Of a stretch of DNA of 11,951 bases, positions 1-8,847 are shown in pieces. Source of the DNA: Cruorifilaria tuberocauda. Taxonomy: Eukaryota; Nematoda; Chromadorea; Rhabditida; Onchocercidae. The notes under the pieces were generated by a model. It made no database searches, was not told the origin of the DNA, and worked only from the letters and a program-made list of their open reading frames with translations. The stretch covers positions 1 to 11,951 of the forward strand of contig JABVXU010001022.1 in the NCBI GenBank assembly GCA_013365365.1, given 5' to 3'. Both the position numbers and the translations under genes were made by a program. Each line of letters opens with the position of its first letter. Positions within the stretch are counted from its first letter, which is position 1.

Positions 1-966
1 AGAGGAAAAAATGAATATATTATTAGCAATTGACTAATTTTTATATGAATGATTAGAATATTTTAAAATATTATATTTCGAGTTTCACACTTGCGAAATA
101 TATTTCGTGAAGTAATGTTTAAAGTCGAAATCTGCCAAGTAGGCCATTTTTAGGACAAAATAAGACTCGAAATGTATCCCAATTACAAAAGCAGTCAAGT
201 GTTATTGTCTATATCTTATTTGATGTAACCTTTTGATGTTCATTTGCTTGAAATCACTTCCTCTAATTTAATTATATTTAATTGATAAATGGAAAAAGTC
301 ACTTATCAGAATTGCAGAAAATCAATTACCGTAATCAAAAACTTATTTACCGTCATTAAAGTAAGGAAGAAGAAATGATTTCAGGCAAACGAAATTCCTT
401 AAAGAAAGGAATAAATAGCCAGGGATATCTTTCTTTATTGAATATTGAAGTATTTATGAATTAACACTTATAATTATGAAATGATACAACAGCAGTTAGA
501 TTATATACAGCATAAAACCTGTTATGGATTTCACATGATAATCTTAATTAAGATGTCAAAAAAGGTAAATATAACATGAACTTGTGACGGTTCACTGATA
601 GAAATTGTATTAAAGTCACTAAGATATCATCATCTTGATAAGAAGTAATCGATGATTTGCCTTTTCATCAAGCGATTGGAATTGGAATCAACTGAAATTA
701 CTGATAATCAGATTTTATAAATAAGTATAGCTATTTTAGAAATGAATTATAACTAGCTAAAGTACAACCTTTCGATTTATTGCTTACTCTTACCACTAAA
801 AAATGACTCTCAAGAGTAAAAAATCGTTTTTGACTTTTAATCTTTATTAGCGCTTTAATTTCATTTCAGTTGCTAATATAAAATGCATATTGCTTTGGTT
901 TTGAAAATACCTATCAGTGGAATAACATAGGTTACCATTACAAGAGATTTAACAAGAAATCAAAGG

Positions 967-1110
967 TGCAGAAACGAGTTTATTGTAATCGGGAAATCGT
1001 CATTATGAAAAAATGGTTCAGTTTTGAAGAACCGTTTTCCCCTATCTCTTTGTCCTTCCTTCTTCATATCAGCTATCTACGATCATTTCCGTGACACGAA
1101 CTGCGTTATA
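967..1110. repeat. conserved upstream block, unit 1 copy
   Basis: This segment contains GCAGAAACGAGTTTATTG, matching AGAAGAAACAAGTTTATCG in unit 3 and a similar string in unit 4. It ends with TTTCCGTGACACGAACTGCG, the counterpart of TTTTCCGCGATACGAACTTC in unit 3. The interior is more diverged. Order and spacing relative to the next gene are kept roughly, so this looks like duplicated non-coding sequence. It could be a regulatory element, or simply the least-decayed part of the array. Confidence 0.5.
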
Positions 1111-1804
1111 TTTTCGTCCACGATACGTACTATAGCTATTTGAATAAAGTTTGCTCGGAAACTGCTACCGTTTTCCTTGTTTTTTTCCGACTTCTCGATT
1201 TTAAAGATTTTTTTATCATCACCAATGCGTATAAAGTCTGTTCGAAGATTGGAATGATAATTTTTATATAAATTCAGATCAAGTTTCAAATCGAATTAAT
1301 GTTTATCAAATACTAGTCATTCCAATCCGCTGAATTTCAAACATAGTCGAAATTCAAGAGAAAAGAACATACATGTTATTTGATGTAGAAAGAAGTAATA
1401 ATAGTAGGGAAAAGAGGAACAAACCTTATAACGATCAGTGAGGTTACAAGTAATAAACCTTCCAATCAACTTTATTAATTACGGTACTGATAAGTAGCTG
1501 TTTCATGAACTCAACACACAATGGTTGTTTTCCGGAATAACTTATTAAGTTATAATAAAAGAGTCATAATGTATTTCATGCCAAGTATGGCATTGTATTT
1601 CAATGCATACATATATAGAGAATTAGTCATATAATTTATTTTTTTACCTTTCCCACATGATCACTTCCGACTGTTCCGTGTTCGGTTTCCTTGTTGCGTT
1701 GAAAGATGAGAAGCAGAATTAGGGAACCACAATGAACTGGTGACAACATAAACTTCACTTTCCTTCAAGACCAGTTTATTGTAAAGAGGTAGGGAAGTGT
1801 AGAA

Positions 1805-1813
1805 TTATATAAG
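1805..1813 (+). promoter_or_regulatory. TATA-like element upstream of g1
   Basis: TTATATAAG is followed three bases later by TGAA. The same nine bases, followed after three bases by TGAA, occur at 5307-5315 upstream of g2. It lies about 440 nt before the proposed g1 splice acceptor, which would leave a fairly long outron. Such strings occur by chance in A+T-rich DNA; only the matching context in two units favours function. Confidence 0.3.
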
Positions 1814-1828
1814 CATTGAAGTTCATTT

Positions 1829-1852
1829 ATGACTGAATCATCAATCAGTCAT
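1829..1852. repeat. 8-bp inverted repeat
   Basis: ATGACTGA and TCAGTCAT are perfect reverse complements separated by eight bases (ATCATCAA). The repeat lies 16 nt after the TTATATAAG element and about 400 nt before the g1 acceptor. It could be a dimeric transcription-factor site or a small hairpin. I found no equivalent in the other three units. Confidence 0.35.
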
Positions 1853-2240
1853 TCAGTAGGTCCATTTTCTTGCACCTTTGCTTCAGTCAGCGATGAACGA
1901 AGTGAAATTGTTATCATTTTTATTAAATTAGTAAATTTGTGAGTTCGTTGGAATAGATTCTACGTTACTTCTGAACAACTTTTTTCCAATTTCATGGTTC
2001 ATCATGTTTCCTTTTTTTTGATAATTAAGCTAATTTATGTTAATCAAATGGTATCTTACGTGTTCTTCAGTATATGTGAAGATGTTCAAATTAACAGTTC
2101 ATTGAAAATTTAAAAATGTGAAGAAAGCAATAGTATTTCCTGATAGTAACTCCGATAGCAACTTCTCTCAATTAGACCATTGTTCCAACGGTTTTCTAGA
2201 CATTAATCATATTACATCACTAATTAAACATTGATAATCA

Positions 2241-2249
2241 TGTTTTCAG
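2241..2249 (+). promoter_or_regulatory. splice acceptor before g1, probable spliced-leader addition site
   Basis: TGTTTTCAG fits the nematode acceptor consensus and is followed by AATTTGG. The other three genes have TTTGCAG followed by GAATTTT at the corresponding place. A 34-nt leader without any ATG then runs to the start codon at 2284. Trans-splicing of a spliced leader is the simplest explanation. A cis-spliced non-coding first exon is the alternative. Confidence 0.6.
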
Positions 2250-2283
2250 AATTTGGCTCGATTATTTACTGCCATTTGGTATC

Positions 2284-2843
2284 ATGAAATATTTCATTAT
2301 CCTAACAATAATGTGAGTTTAAATGATAAACTTTTTGTTGCTATGTTATCAGTCATTTAGGCTGCTTGCCTGATTTTCTCTTACTTTCAGAACAACGCTA
2401 TCCATTGCTGAAACGAATGCACAGCTCACGATTTTCCGATCGTTTACTGGTAACACTGCAGGCTCCAACGTAAGTCTCGTGGCTCTTATGGAGTTATGCT
2501 ACACTACAGTATATGATATATAAGCCTGATTTAAACGTCATCTGCCTTCGTGAAAGATTATTTTAAATTTCAGTCATTGAATAACAATGGTAACTTGAAT
2601 GGAGGCCTCGTCCCAGATCAAGGAAGAAACCAAGGTAATCAGCCAGGAAATCCGAATCAGAATCAGAATCAGAATCCTTTCTCATGGCCTGCATTTGGCG
2701 CTGGTCTGGGAGGTTTCCTTCTAGGCAGTGCACTTGGTAGTGGTTTGTCAGCTCCAACTTTTTATTATCCGTCCTATTATTCTTGGTACAGACCGACGTT
2801 CCCTTCTTACTCTTACTATCCTTATTATTATTACTGGGGTTAA
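2284..2843 (+). CDS. g1: secreted glycine-zipper/Tyr-rich protein, three exons
   Basis: Family not recognised. The exons are 2284-2312, 2391-2469 and 2574-2843; the introns are 78 and 104 nt, with donors GTGAGT and GTAAGT and acceptors TTTCAG. The 125-residue precursor starts with a signal peptide (residues 1-20, ending ETNA, then Gln21), so it should be secreted. Residues 39-70 are an Asn/Gln/Gly-rich linker with a hexanucleotide-encoded NQNQNQN run. WP (74-75) precedes GAGLGGFLLGSALG (78-91), a GxxxGxxxG glycine zipper (G83, G87, G91). Residues 100-125 hold 12 tyrosines and end in WG. The start is the only in-frame ATG after the acceptor; relative to g3 a 5-nt deletion removed the family start, and an ATT-to-ATG change supplies this one. 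The role could be in an extracellular matrix or as a membrane-active peptide; both are inference. Confidence 0.88.
2655..2676 (+). repeat. AATCAG hexanucleotide repeat in g1 exon 3
   Basis: There are three perfect copies of AATCAG plus a partial fourth, encoding alternating Asn-Gln just before the zipper. None of the other three genes has this run; g3 has only a short NQNQQ there. Length variation between individuals would stay in frame. Confidence 0.8.
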
Positions 2844-2953
2844 AATTTTTTCGTTTTCTTTATATGCCTTTGTATTACTGTACAGTTTTAAATTATCGAA
2901 AATCGAAAATTATGAAAAAGTTGTTTGGTTAATATTCTATCGCTAAATTATTT

Positions 2954-2975
2954 AATAAATTGTAAATTTAATAAA
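2954..2975 (+). terminator. polyadenylation signals of g1
   Basis: AATAAA occurs at 2954-2959 and again at 2970-2975, 111-132 nt after the stop codon. The preceding 3' UTR aligns with that of g2: both carry an AAAAAGTT...GTTTGGTT stretch before a TTTAATAAATT or TTAAATAAATT signal. This is a eukaryotic 3'-end signal rather than a bacterial terminator. Confidence 0.65.
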
Positions 2976-3041
2976 TTTTGAAAATATTCGAAAATTTGTG
3001 CAGTGCAAGTTATCGTCACAAAAGCCTTCCGGGACTCTAAC

Positions 3042-3067
3042 ATTGCTGATAATATCAGAGCAGCAAT
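3042..3067. repeat. nested palindrome downstream of g1
   Basis: ATTGCTG and CAGCAAT are perfect 7-base reverse-complement arms. Inside them, CTGATAATATCAG (3046-3058) is itself a palindrome around a central A. It lies about 90 nt after the last AATAAA, so it is probably outside the mRNA. Confidence 0.4.
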
Positions 3068-3442
3068 AAGTTATTAACTGAAAAGAAATGAAATATGTTC
3101 TGATTAAATAATTAAAAAGTAATAGTTTTCCTGAATTATCACATTTCGAACTTTTCACTTCCAGAAAACTACACTTCGTAAAATTCATGTTCAAACGTAC
3201 AACTACAAAGTAGTAGTAAAATCAAAATTCGAAATTATGCGGCAGTCACATATAAGATTACCAGTGATCATTTATCTCATGCTCAAAACTCTAATTACTC
3301 AAATTTTGCTTGAGATGACTTTTTGCTGTTCATTATCACTTTCTTCAATTAAGATTAATTTAATTAATAAAATCAATAAATGAAGAAAAAAGAAGGTCAT
3401 TAGAAAGGCCGTCAGAAGGATTGTTAAAGTATTTTATCGTAA

Positions 3443-3472
3443 TTGAAGTGAATAGAAAAAAAACCACTTCAA
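3443..3472. repeat. 8-bp inverted repeat with A-rich loop
   Basis: TTGAAGTG and CACTTCAA are perfect reverse complements around a 14-nt A-rich spacer. The left arm and spacer are conserved at about 9646-9665 in unit 4, but the right arm is not. The hairpin is therefore probably incidental to the duplicated block. Confidence 0.3.
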
Positions 3473-3854
3473 GGTTAATGAATTCCGAAAAATGAAAGAT
3501 AAATAGTTGGCGAAGAAAAAGTTCCGCAATCTTATTTCATTGGTTGAAACAGAAATTTATAAATATTTATCTGCGAAAGGAGGTAAACAAGAGTTTGTAC
3601 TGTCCTCTGCTTTGTCGTAAGACATACGGAACAATGATAAGATAAAGTTATTGATAATATTATTTTCTTTAACACTTAAGTATTGATTATTCTTTAATCA
3701 CTGAAGTACCATACAAACATGGTTGAACTTCTAATTCAGTAATTAGGTCTAAATCAATAGGCAGTTGTCTAGGTTATTTAGATTTGTTGTTAATACTCTG
3801 ATCAATGGTGCCTTGCTATTTTAAAAATCTGATTGTCATGGAAAGTTATCATTA

Positions 3855-4073
3855 ATGGGAAAAGTGCAAATGACACGGCAAAAGAAGAACAAGTTTACAT
3901 CTGTTGTAACTGCATTTTTTTGTTCCAAGAAGTCATTAGTTTTTAAGGGACACTTTTCTTTCGATATTTTATTTCTTCCTTTACATCAAACGGGCCATCT
4001 CAGAGAAACTCTCAGAGTGAAATGCTGCACTGAATAATTGATATGCTTTCTCCGATAGGCACTTCATCGGTAT
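3855..4073. repeat. conserved upstream block, unit 2 copy
   Basis: This starts ATGGGAAAAGTG and includes AAAGAAGAACAAGTTTA, aligning with ATGGGATGGAAG and AGAGAAGAAACAAGTTTA in unit 3 (7536 onward). It ends with TTTCTCCGATAGGCACTTC, equivalent to TTTTCCGCGATACGAACTTC in unit 3. The block contains a 60-codon open frame, but units 1 and 4 lack its start codon. I therefore read it as conserved non-coding DNA rather than a gene. Confidence 0.5.
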
Positions 4074-5306
4074 TATTTCACTCTTCCACTGCTTCCATGT
4101 CTTCTCATCCGGTCATTAATACCTCTTTCCAGAAAACAAGCCAATTTCAAAATTTTGTTAATCCGTATTCGTAAACACAGCTGAATCTGCTAGAATACTA
4201 AGACAATTTTTGAATAATTTTTGTTGGATTTTAAAATTAATTAATACTTTGTTCTTTCATCATGTGACATTTTCTTGTTACAAATTTTTCAAGTTAATCC
4301 GGTTCCTATGATTGTAAAATTCAACAATCTCACTGAACATTTTGGTAGATATCTTTTGATTTGATTTTATTTAGTAGTTGATCTATATTGAAAAAAATTG
4401 AAAACCAAAAAAGTCCATTTTCAACTCTTAATAACAATAAAGAAATTTCATGCAGTCGACAATATGATTAATAACATACAGCATATTGATTACATTAAAT
4501 TTATCAGGAATTGATAAATGGCGTAAATCTTTTTCCTATTAGGAAATCTGTTATACTTATATCGCCTATTAACCAGTTTTTCTAATCAACAAACATTATC
4601 AAAATTGCTGTATCCATTTAGTTTAATTTTTTGAATAGTATTTTAAAAAGATGTATCCCAGAACTTATGAGTAATAGAAGTCTGTAAAGACCACAATAAC
4701 TTACTTACTGAAAAAAATTTGTAAACTGCCACGTTTCTGAGTCAAAATTAACTCAGCACACATTTTTGTTTAGAAGTGGAAAAGCTAGAAATCGAGGATT
4801 TCATCAAATTAAATCACATTTCTAAAATTGAATTAATAATTTTAACGTAAGTGGTTTTCCTTTCAGAAGAAGAAAAACTTCCGAAAGTGTTTAACAAATA
4901 TTCCCGCAGTAGGTTATATTAATGCCGAAATGTATTGATGCGATATCTATCAGTTGTTATCAGAAAGTGGCTGATAAAAAAATCTTAGTCGATGTAATCT
5001 GCTGTGATGATTGAATCACGCGATAGATTTTCAAATCTCGCCCAATTGTCTGCTGATCCAGGATCATTTGTCTAATTTCAAAGACTTTTTGTACTTCGTT
5101 GTTTGTGATTGTAAATGTATTTTCCATCTCATGCAATTATTTAATGTACTTGGAATCATTTCCTTGTTTATCATTAACACTATATCATTGTCCACTTATA
5201 GAAAGAAGTACAGCTTTATGAAAACTTACTAAATGCTAGCACCTTCCGTTCCATTCCAGATGAATCGTTCTCTTATGATTTATATTTTAATTAATTATTT
5301 TGAATT

Positions 5307-5315
5307 TTATATAAG
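5307..5315 (+). promoter_or_regulatory. TATA-like element upstream of g2
   Basis: TTATATAAG followed after three bases by TGAA, as at 1805-1813 upstream of g1. It lies 284 nt before the g2 acceptor. It is a candidate core promoter element; units 3 and 4 do not show the same string. Confidence 0.3.
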
Positions 5316-5590
5316 TTTTGAAATAGAGTAATTTATTTTGTGTTTTTGACAAATATAAGCAAATGTATTTTAATTTTTGCCATTCCTTAAATACACGTCA
5401 AAATATTATTTTCAAAGGAATAAAATGTATGAAAATTAAGATTTAATTAAGAAATTAAATTAACCAACTAACTTTTTAGTTCAATTTTATCAAAAATTTC
5501 CATATAGATTTTCATCAGTAATTAATAATTTTCAAATAATTTCGTGGAATTTAATCATTTATAATATCGCCAACTACATATTACCAATTA

Positions 5591-5599
5591 TATTTGCAG
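5591..5599 (+). promoter_or_regulatory. splice acceptor before g2, probable spliced-leader addition site
   Basis: TATTTGCAG is followed by GAATTTTG, the same junction as in g3 and g4. Only nine bases separate it from the g2 start codon. The extremely short leader fits trans-splicing of a spliced leader that supplies the rest of the 5' UTR. Confidence 0.65.
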
Positions 5600-5608
5600 G
5601 AATTTTGT

Positions 5609-6211
5609 ATGGCCAATCATGTACTGTTTGCTATCGTTAAATATTTGATTGCTCTAACAGTAATGTAAGCTTAAGTTGTTTTCTCTTCTCGTCATATTAC
5701 TCACTTAGTTTGCTTACCTGTTCCCTTTCAGAATATTACTGTCGATTGTTGAAACGAATGCACAATTGTTACATTTAAATGTGTTATCATTCAATAACAA
5801 CAGAGCAGGTGATAATGTAAGTTTTCTTATGAAGTAATATTTAATATATAGAATGCCGAAGTTATCTTGCTGCAATAGAACTGCAGTAACACATTATTTC
5901 TACATAATCAGCTGCTAACTTTTCTAATAAAAGTTTATTTTGAATTTCAGTCTTTGAACAACAATGGCAATTCAGGAGTAAGAATCGGTGCTGATGGAGG
6001 TGGCCAAGGATTATTAAATACAGTTGTGCAGAATCCGTTTAGCTCATGGCCTTCTGCAGTTGGTGCTGGCATAGGCTTACTTGCAGGCAGCTTGCTTGGT
6101 AGAAGCTACTTATATCCTAGTATTCCTTATTATTACTATGGAGGATATACTTCGTATACACCGTCATACTATTATTATAGTCGCTATCCTTACTACTATT
6201 ATCGTGGTTAA
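5609..6211 (+). CDS. g2: secreted glycine-zipper/Tyr-rich protein, three exons
   Basis: Family not recognised; paralogue of its neighbours. The exons are 5609-5664, 5732-5816 and 5951-6211; the introns are 67 and 134 nt (donors GTAAGC and GTAAGT). The precursor is 133 residues with a signal peptide (1-29, ending ETNA before Gln30). A linker rich in Asn and Gly leads to NPFSSWP (75-81). G85, G89, G93 and G97 then form an uninterrupted GxxxG zipper (GAGIGLLAGSLLG). The tail from residue 100 has 17 tyrosines in 34 residues, in YYYY clusters, ending YYYYRG. The start at 5609 is the only one that keeps the signal peptide in frame. The ATG homologous to the g3/g4 start (5619) is one base out of frame and stops after nine codons. 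It is probably secreted and self-associating, possibly crosslinked through tyrosine (inference). Confidence 0.88.
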
Positions 6212-6289
6212 TTGTTGTATAAATGTACAAATTAAAAAATTCCGAAAAGTTATAAAAAGTTTTGTTTGGTTTTGTATCTTACATTATTA

Positions 6290-6295
6290 AATAAA
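6290..6295 (+). terminator. polyadenylation signal of g2
   Basis: AATAAA lies 79 nt after the stop codon, in sequence homologous to the g1 3' end (both have GTTTGGTT upstream of the signal). Cleavage would be expected shortly after, near the CACTGAAAAA sequence that is also found after g3. Confidence 0.65.
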
Positions 6296-7535
6296 TTAAA
6301 CACTGAAAAAATATCAAAAATTGTCGAAAAGCGTAAATTATTGCCATAAAGTCCAAAATCAATCAATAACTTATGGATTGAAGAAAGATAAAGAAGAAAA
6401 GATGAAAATATCAGTAATTGACTGATTTTTGTACAAATTATTAGTTAATAATTAAAATATATGGGTAAGTTAGACATTTTTTAAGTCACTAGACTGAAGT
6501 TACTTTTTTAACCCATACTAAGGATTCTAATGTGCGTACTACTATTATGATCTGTACTACCATCTGTTTCATATTATTGTTATTGATGTAGGTTGTTTCA
6601 TTTTCTTCAAATAGGTTTATATTATTGTGCAGATCAGTGATTTCTATATCAAATTAAAATTGCATAAAATAGAATATGTCTTCTGTGTGAAATTCAGCAA
6701 GTTGTTAATTGAATTGTAAAGTAAATGAATTTTGATAATTCCATGTAATTGTTACGTTGTCGTAATGAAAGTTATGCTCAGCTTTGTTGTATCTTTATGG
6801 TACTCAAACTAATTAGTAATTTGTAGACTGGAGAAAAATGCGTGAATATATTAATAAATGATTAATTTTAATATTAATTATTCATTTAATAATAAAAATA
6901 CTCTAATTATTACGCAATAGGAATTAAGTAGTAGGTTGAAAATTTCTGGAAGTATCACATCTTCAAGTTACTTTGAAATCCAAGTGTATAATACACGTAC
7001 GTTAATAGCAAAATAAAATTCTAAATTGTATATTCGATCTACATCACACAGCTTGTTAATGGTCATTGTTTTCAAATCTCTAATTAAAGTAAATTTTATT
7101 AGTAATTTAGCCAATAAATGAAAAAAGATTATTAAGAAGACCGAGCATTCGACAAAGAAAAAGTTTAACAACCTTATTTCATGTTTACTTCATCAAAATA
7201 TGGTGTATAAATGATTGTACCTTAAAAGAAATAATCGATAATTAGATTGCTTTTTTTCCTTTTACTTTCGTTTTACCATTCCTTATTTGGTGCATAGTTT
7301 TGAAATAGAATCAGCTGATATCTCATTTCTGATAATATTAATCGCTTACCTCATAACAGACATGGGAAGAACATTGCAAAAGATACCAAAAGTTTTCCTT
7401 CTGATCCATAGTTTAATAATGAATCAATGAACAGTTTTCCTGATCCGGAGTTCCAGCCAATTTCTTGTACCTTATTTTGTTATTTCAAAATTTTTTTGCA
7501 AAGATTTAAAATCTTAATTAAAGAGAGAAGTACAT

Positions 7536-7760
7536 ATGGGATGGAAGAGAAGAAACAAGTTTATCGAAATAGAAACTTTTAAAAGACAAAAGTTCAGTTT
7601 CCTCCCATTCTTTTATTCCTTGTTTTGCATCATACGTGAGACGTCACTGAGAGAGCGTAGAATAAGCCGAACAATTGGGACATTTTCCGCGATACGAACT
7701 TCATCGCAACAATTATTCAATTAGCATACGTTTCGCGATCGTCCTTCTCTATCCATTCAC
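7536..7760. repeat. conserved upstream block, unit 3 copy
   Basis: This aligns with 3855-4073 in unit 2 at its start, and with 10161-10240 in unit 4 at its end: GCATACGTTTCGCGATCG here against GCACATGTTCTGCGATCA there, followed by a CTTCT...CATTCACTC or CATTTACTG tail. A 62-codon frame opens at its ATG, but its protein is not convincingly conserved. It lies about 1.1-1.3 kb upstream of the g3 start. Confidence 0.5.
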
Positions 7761-8615
7761 TCATCTACTTATCTCTTCTTCAGAAGCAAAAGTTCCACTT
7801 CATAATTTTTTTTCAATCCACTTGTAAGTGCGAGTAACATAGGGTCGAAAGATGAATTGAAACTAATTCGTCTCGAATACCTCGTTGCTTCATTGTGATA
7901 ATTTTTCTTATTTTTTAATTAATCGTCTAAATTTATCGAACACTTCAAATACAGTAATTCCCTGAAATCAACGAATTTTACATTTGATTGCTTTCCACAT
8001 GCAAGCATGATGCATCAAGAAGGAAGAGAGAGGTATGATCGATTCAGGGAAGAGAGGAATAATCCGGAAGGTGCTACAGTCAATCACCTTGACTACTGTA
8101 TGGAACAGTATGCCTTCATACATGTTTCCTCCATGCATATGGGAATGTTAGAAAGAGTTGGAATCCTTGCTTTGTTTAGTTAGATTACTTGGTCATATTT
8201 TTGCTGTCGAGTATTTAGTATCATCAAAGTTATCAATATCTGCAAACACTCATGGAATTAATCATGGATTAGTCATACAATTACTTTCGCAACTTATTAC
8301 TTTCAGCTTTGTTTTCTGTTTCCTCGATGATTTTAGAGTTAAAGTTTCAAAAATTAAACTAATTGAGTTCCATTAGAAACTTTCTACTTTTTTGTAATAA
8401 AGATGAGAAGTGTGATATGATCAATTTAGTGAATCACATATGAATCATTTCCATTCATCCAGTGCTTTCAATTCAGCCAACAATGAAATGAAACTTAATT
8501 CTCTTTTGATAATAATCAAACTTTTGAGAAACTTTATTTTGAATAGTACAGTTCATGTTTCTTTCTGTTAATTAAGTCAATAAAATTGTTTTTACAAAGT
8601 ATATATGTTTCACAT

Positions 8616-8690
8616 ATCTCAAAAAAGTTCATGTCGTCTATCGAGAATAGATTCTGAGAGTTCCTGTAAATTCATTGGGACAAAACGTTG
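8616..8690. repeat. promoter-proximal block shared by g3 and g4
   Basis: ATCTCAAAAAAGTTCATGTCG and CTGTAAATTCATTGGGACAA recur upstream of g4 as ATCTCAAATGAATTTCACATCG (from 11039) and CCGTAAATTCATTAGACAA (from 11101). They lie 140-220 nt before the respective acceptors. A related TTCCTTAAATAC...GTCAAAAT string near 5384 may be the diverged unit 2 copy. The position makes it a candidate promoter or outron element. Confidence 0.5.
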
Positions 8691-8820
8691 AGAAGCTAAA
8701 TTTTCTCGCATCTTTCTCTTGAACTTTCACAAAATTAAAGTATAAAGAATGTTTTGCTAACAGTTCACTCTTTGTGTAATTATAGCAATTATGTAGAAAA
8801 ATCCATCACTTCTATTGTCA

Positions 8821-8829
8821 TATTTGCAG
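8821..8829 (+). promoter_or_regulatory. splice acceptor before g3, probable spliced-leader addition site
   Basis: TATTTGCAG followed by GAATTTTG is identical across these bases to the g2 junction and matches g4. The leader to the start codon at 8848 is 18 nt and has no other ATG. Confidence 0.65.
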
Positions 8830-8847
8830 GAATTTTGGTTGCTTACT

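Larger units (their letters stand above)
1..2240. other. intergenic/5' flank of g1, no supported gene
   Basis: I find no convincing coding region here: the open frames are short, lack splice-supported extensions and do not resemble each other or the nearby family. The stretch holds diverged tandem-unit sequence. Bases 1-45 match DNA downstream of g2 (6392-6433) and g3 (9551-9580). Bases 620-711 match 7226-7345 and 9788-9815. Bases 967-1110 match the conserved upstream block of the other units. Small inverted repeats lie at 784-819, 1578-1593 and 1829-1852, and a TTATATAAG element at 1805-1813. The last few hundred bases would be the promoter and outron of g1. Confidence 0.6.
1..3067. repeat. 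tandem unit 1 (left-truncated), carries g1
   Basis: This is the first of four diverged direct-repeat units. It starts outside the window, because base 1 already aligns with sequence about 180-240 nt past the stop codons of g2 and g3. I placed the right boundary by homology to the ACTTATGGATTGAA block that marks the starts of units 3 and 4; the unit 2 form is more diverged. The boundaries are arbitrary phase points in a tandem array, not proven breakpoints. Confidence 0.6.
2976..5590. other. g1-g2 intergenic region, no supported gene
   Basis: Nothing here looks coding; the open frames of 60-80 codons are isolated and compositionally like their surroundings. It holds duplicated non-coding blocks. 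The segment around 3000-3090 matches the equivalent DNA downstream of g2 and g3. Bases 3437-3460 match 9641-9665. The AAGAAAAAGTTCCGCAATC segment near 3515 matches 7155-7183. The stretch 3855-4073 matches 7536-7710. Inverted repeats are at 3042-3067 and 3443-3472, and a TATA-like TTATATAAG is at 5307. Bases about 4080-5290 are A+T-rich DNA in which I see no clear counterpart in the other units. Confidence 0.55.
3068..6368. repeat. tandem unit 2, carries g2
   Basis: This is the second direct-repeat unit, running from the AAGTTATTAACTGAA segment after g1 to the ACTTATGGATTGAA segment after g2. At about 3.3 kb it is the longest unit. Much of the extra length lies between the conserved upstream block (3855-4073) and the g2 acceptor. 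Homology to the other units is patchy, with conserved islands in constant order, as expected for an old duplication. Confidence 0.6.
6296..8820. other. g2-g3 intergenic region, no supported gene
   Basis: No gene is supported. The open frames (for example at 6968-7171 minus, 7536-7724 plus and 8158-8376 plus) are short and lack conservation as protein. Recognisable duplicated blocks are 6369-6433 (matches unit 4 and the window start), 7155-7183 (matches unit 2), 7226-7345 (matches units 1 and 4), 7536-7760 (matches all units) and 8616-8690 (matches 11033-11130 upstream of g4). Bases 8074-8110 contain short imperfect inverted repeats such as TACTGT/ACAGTA. Bases 6500-6950 are A+T-rich DNA with nothing I can name. 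Confidence 0.55.

Noticed and set aside
784..819. TTACTCTT/AAGAGTAA inverted repeat as a structured RNA
   Set aside because: The arms are eight bases with a 20-base A-rich loop and a competing smaller hairpin. There is no conservation in the other units.
1578..1593. ATGCCA-AGTA-TGGCAT hairpin flanked by TGTATTTCA direct repeats, as a mobile-element remnant
   Set aside because: The whole structure is only about 33 nt, with no coding capacity and no terminal features of a known element. Chance is adequate.
2728..2946. Overlapping plus-strand frame through the end of g1 (and the similar one at 6081-6290 in g2)
   Set aside because: These are out-of-frame shadows of the Tyr-rich exon. They run through the stop codon into the 3' UTR and have no start context or signal.
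3855..4037. 60-codon frame (and its counterpart at 7536-7724) as a small gene
   Set aside because: The DNA is homologous, and both proteins begin MG and share a (K/R)(K/R)NKF motif. The rest diverges with gaps that are not multiples of three, and units 1 and 4 lack the start codon, so conserved non-coding DNA is more likely.
5011..5232. 73-codon frame in the g1-g2 intergenic region
   Set aside because: There is no counterpart in the other units, no splice-consistent extension and no recognisable domain. Its length is unremarkable for nearly 12 kb of sequence.
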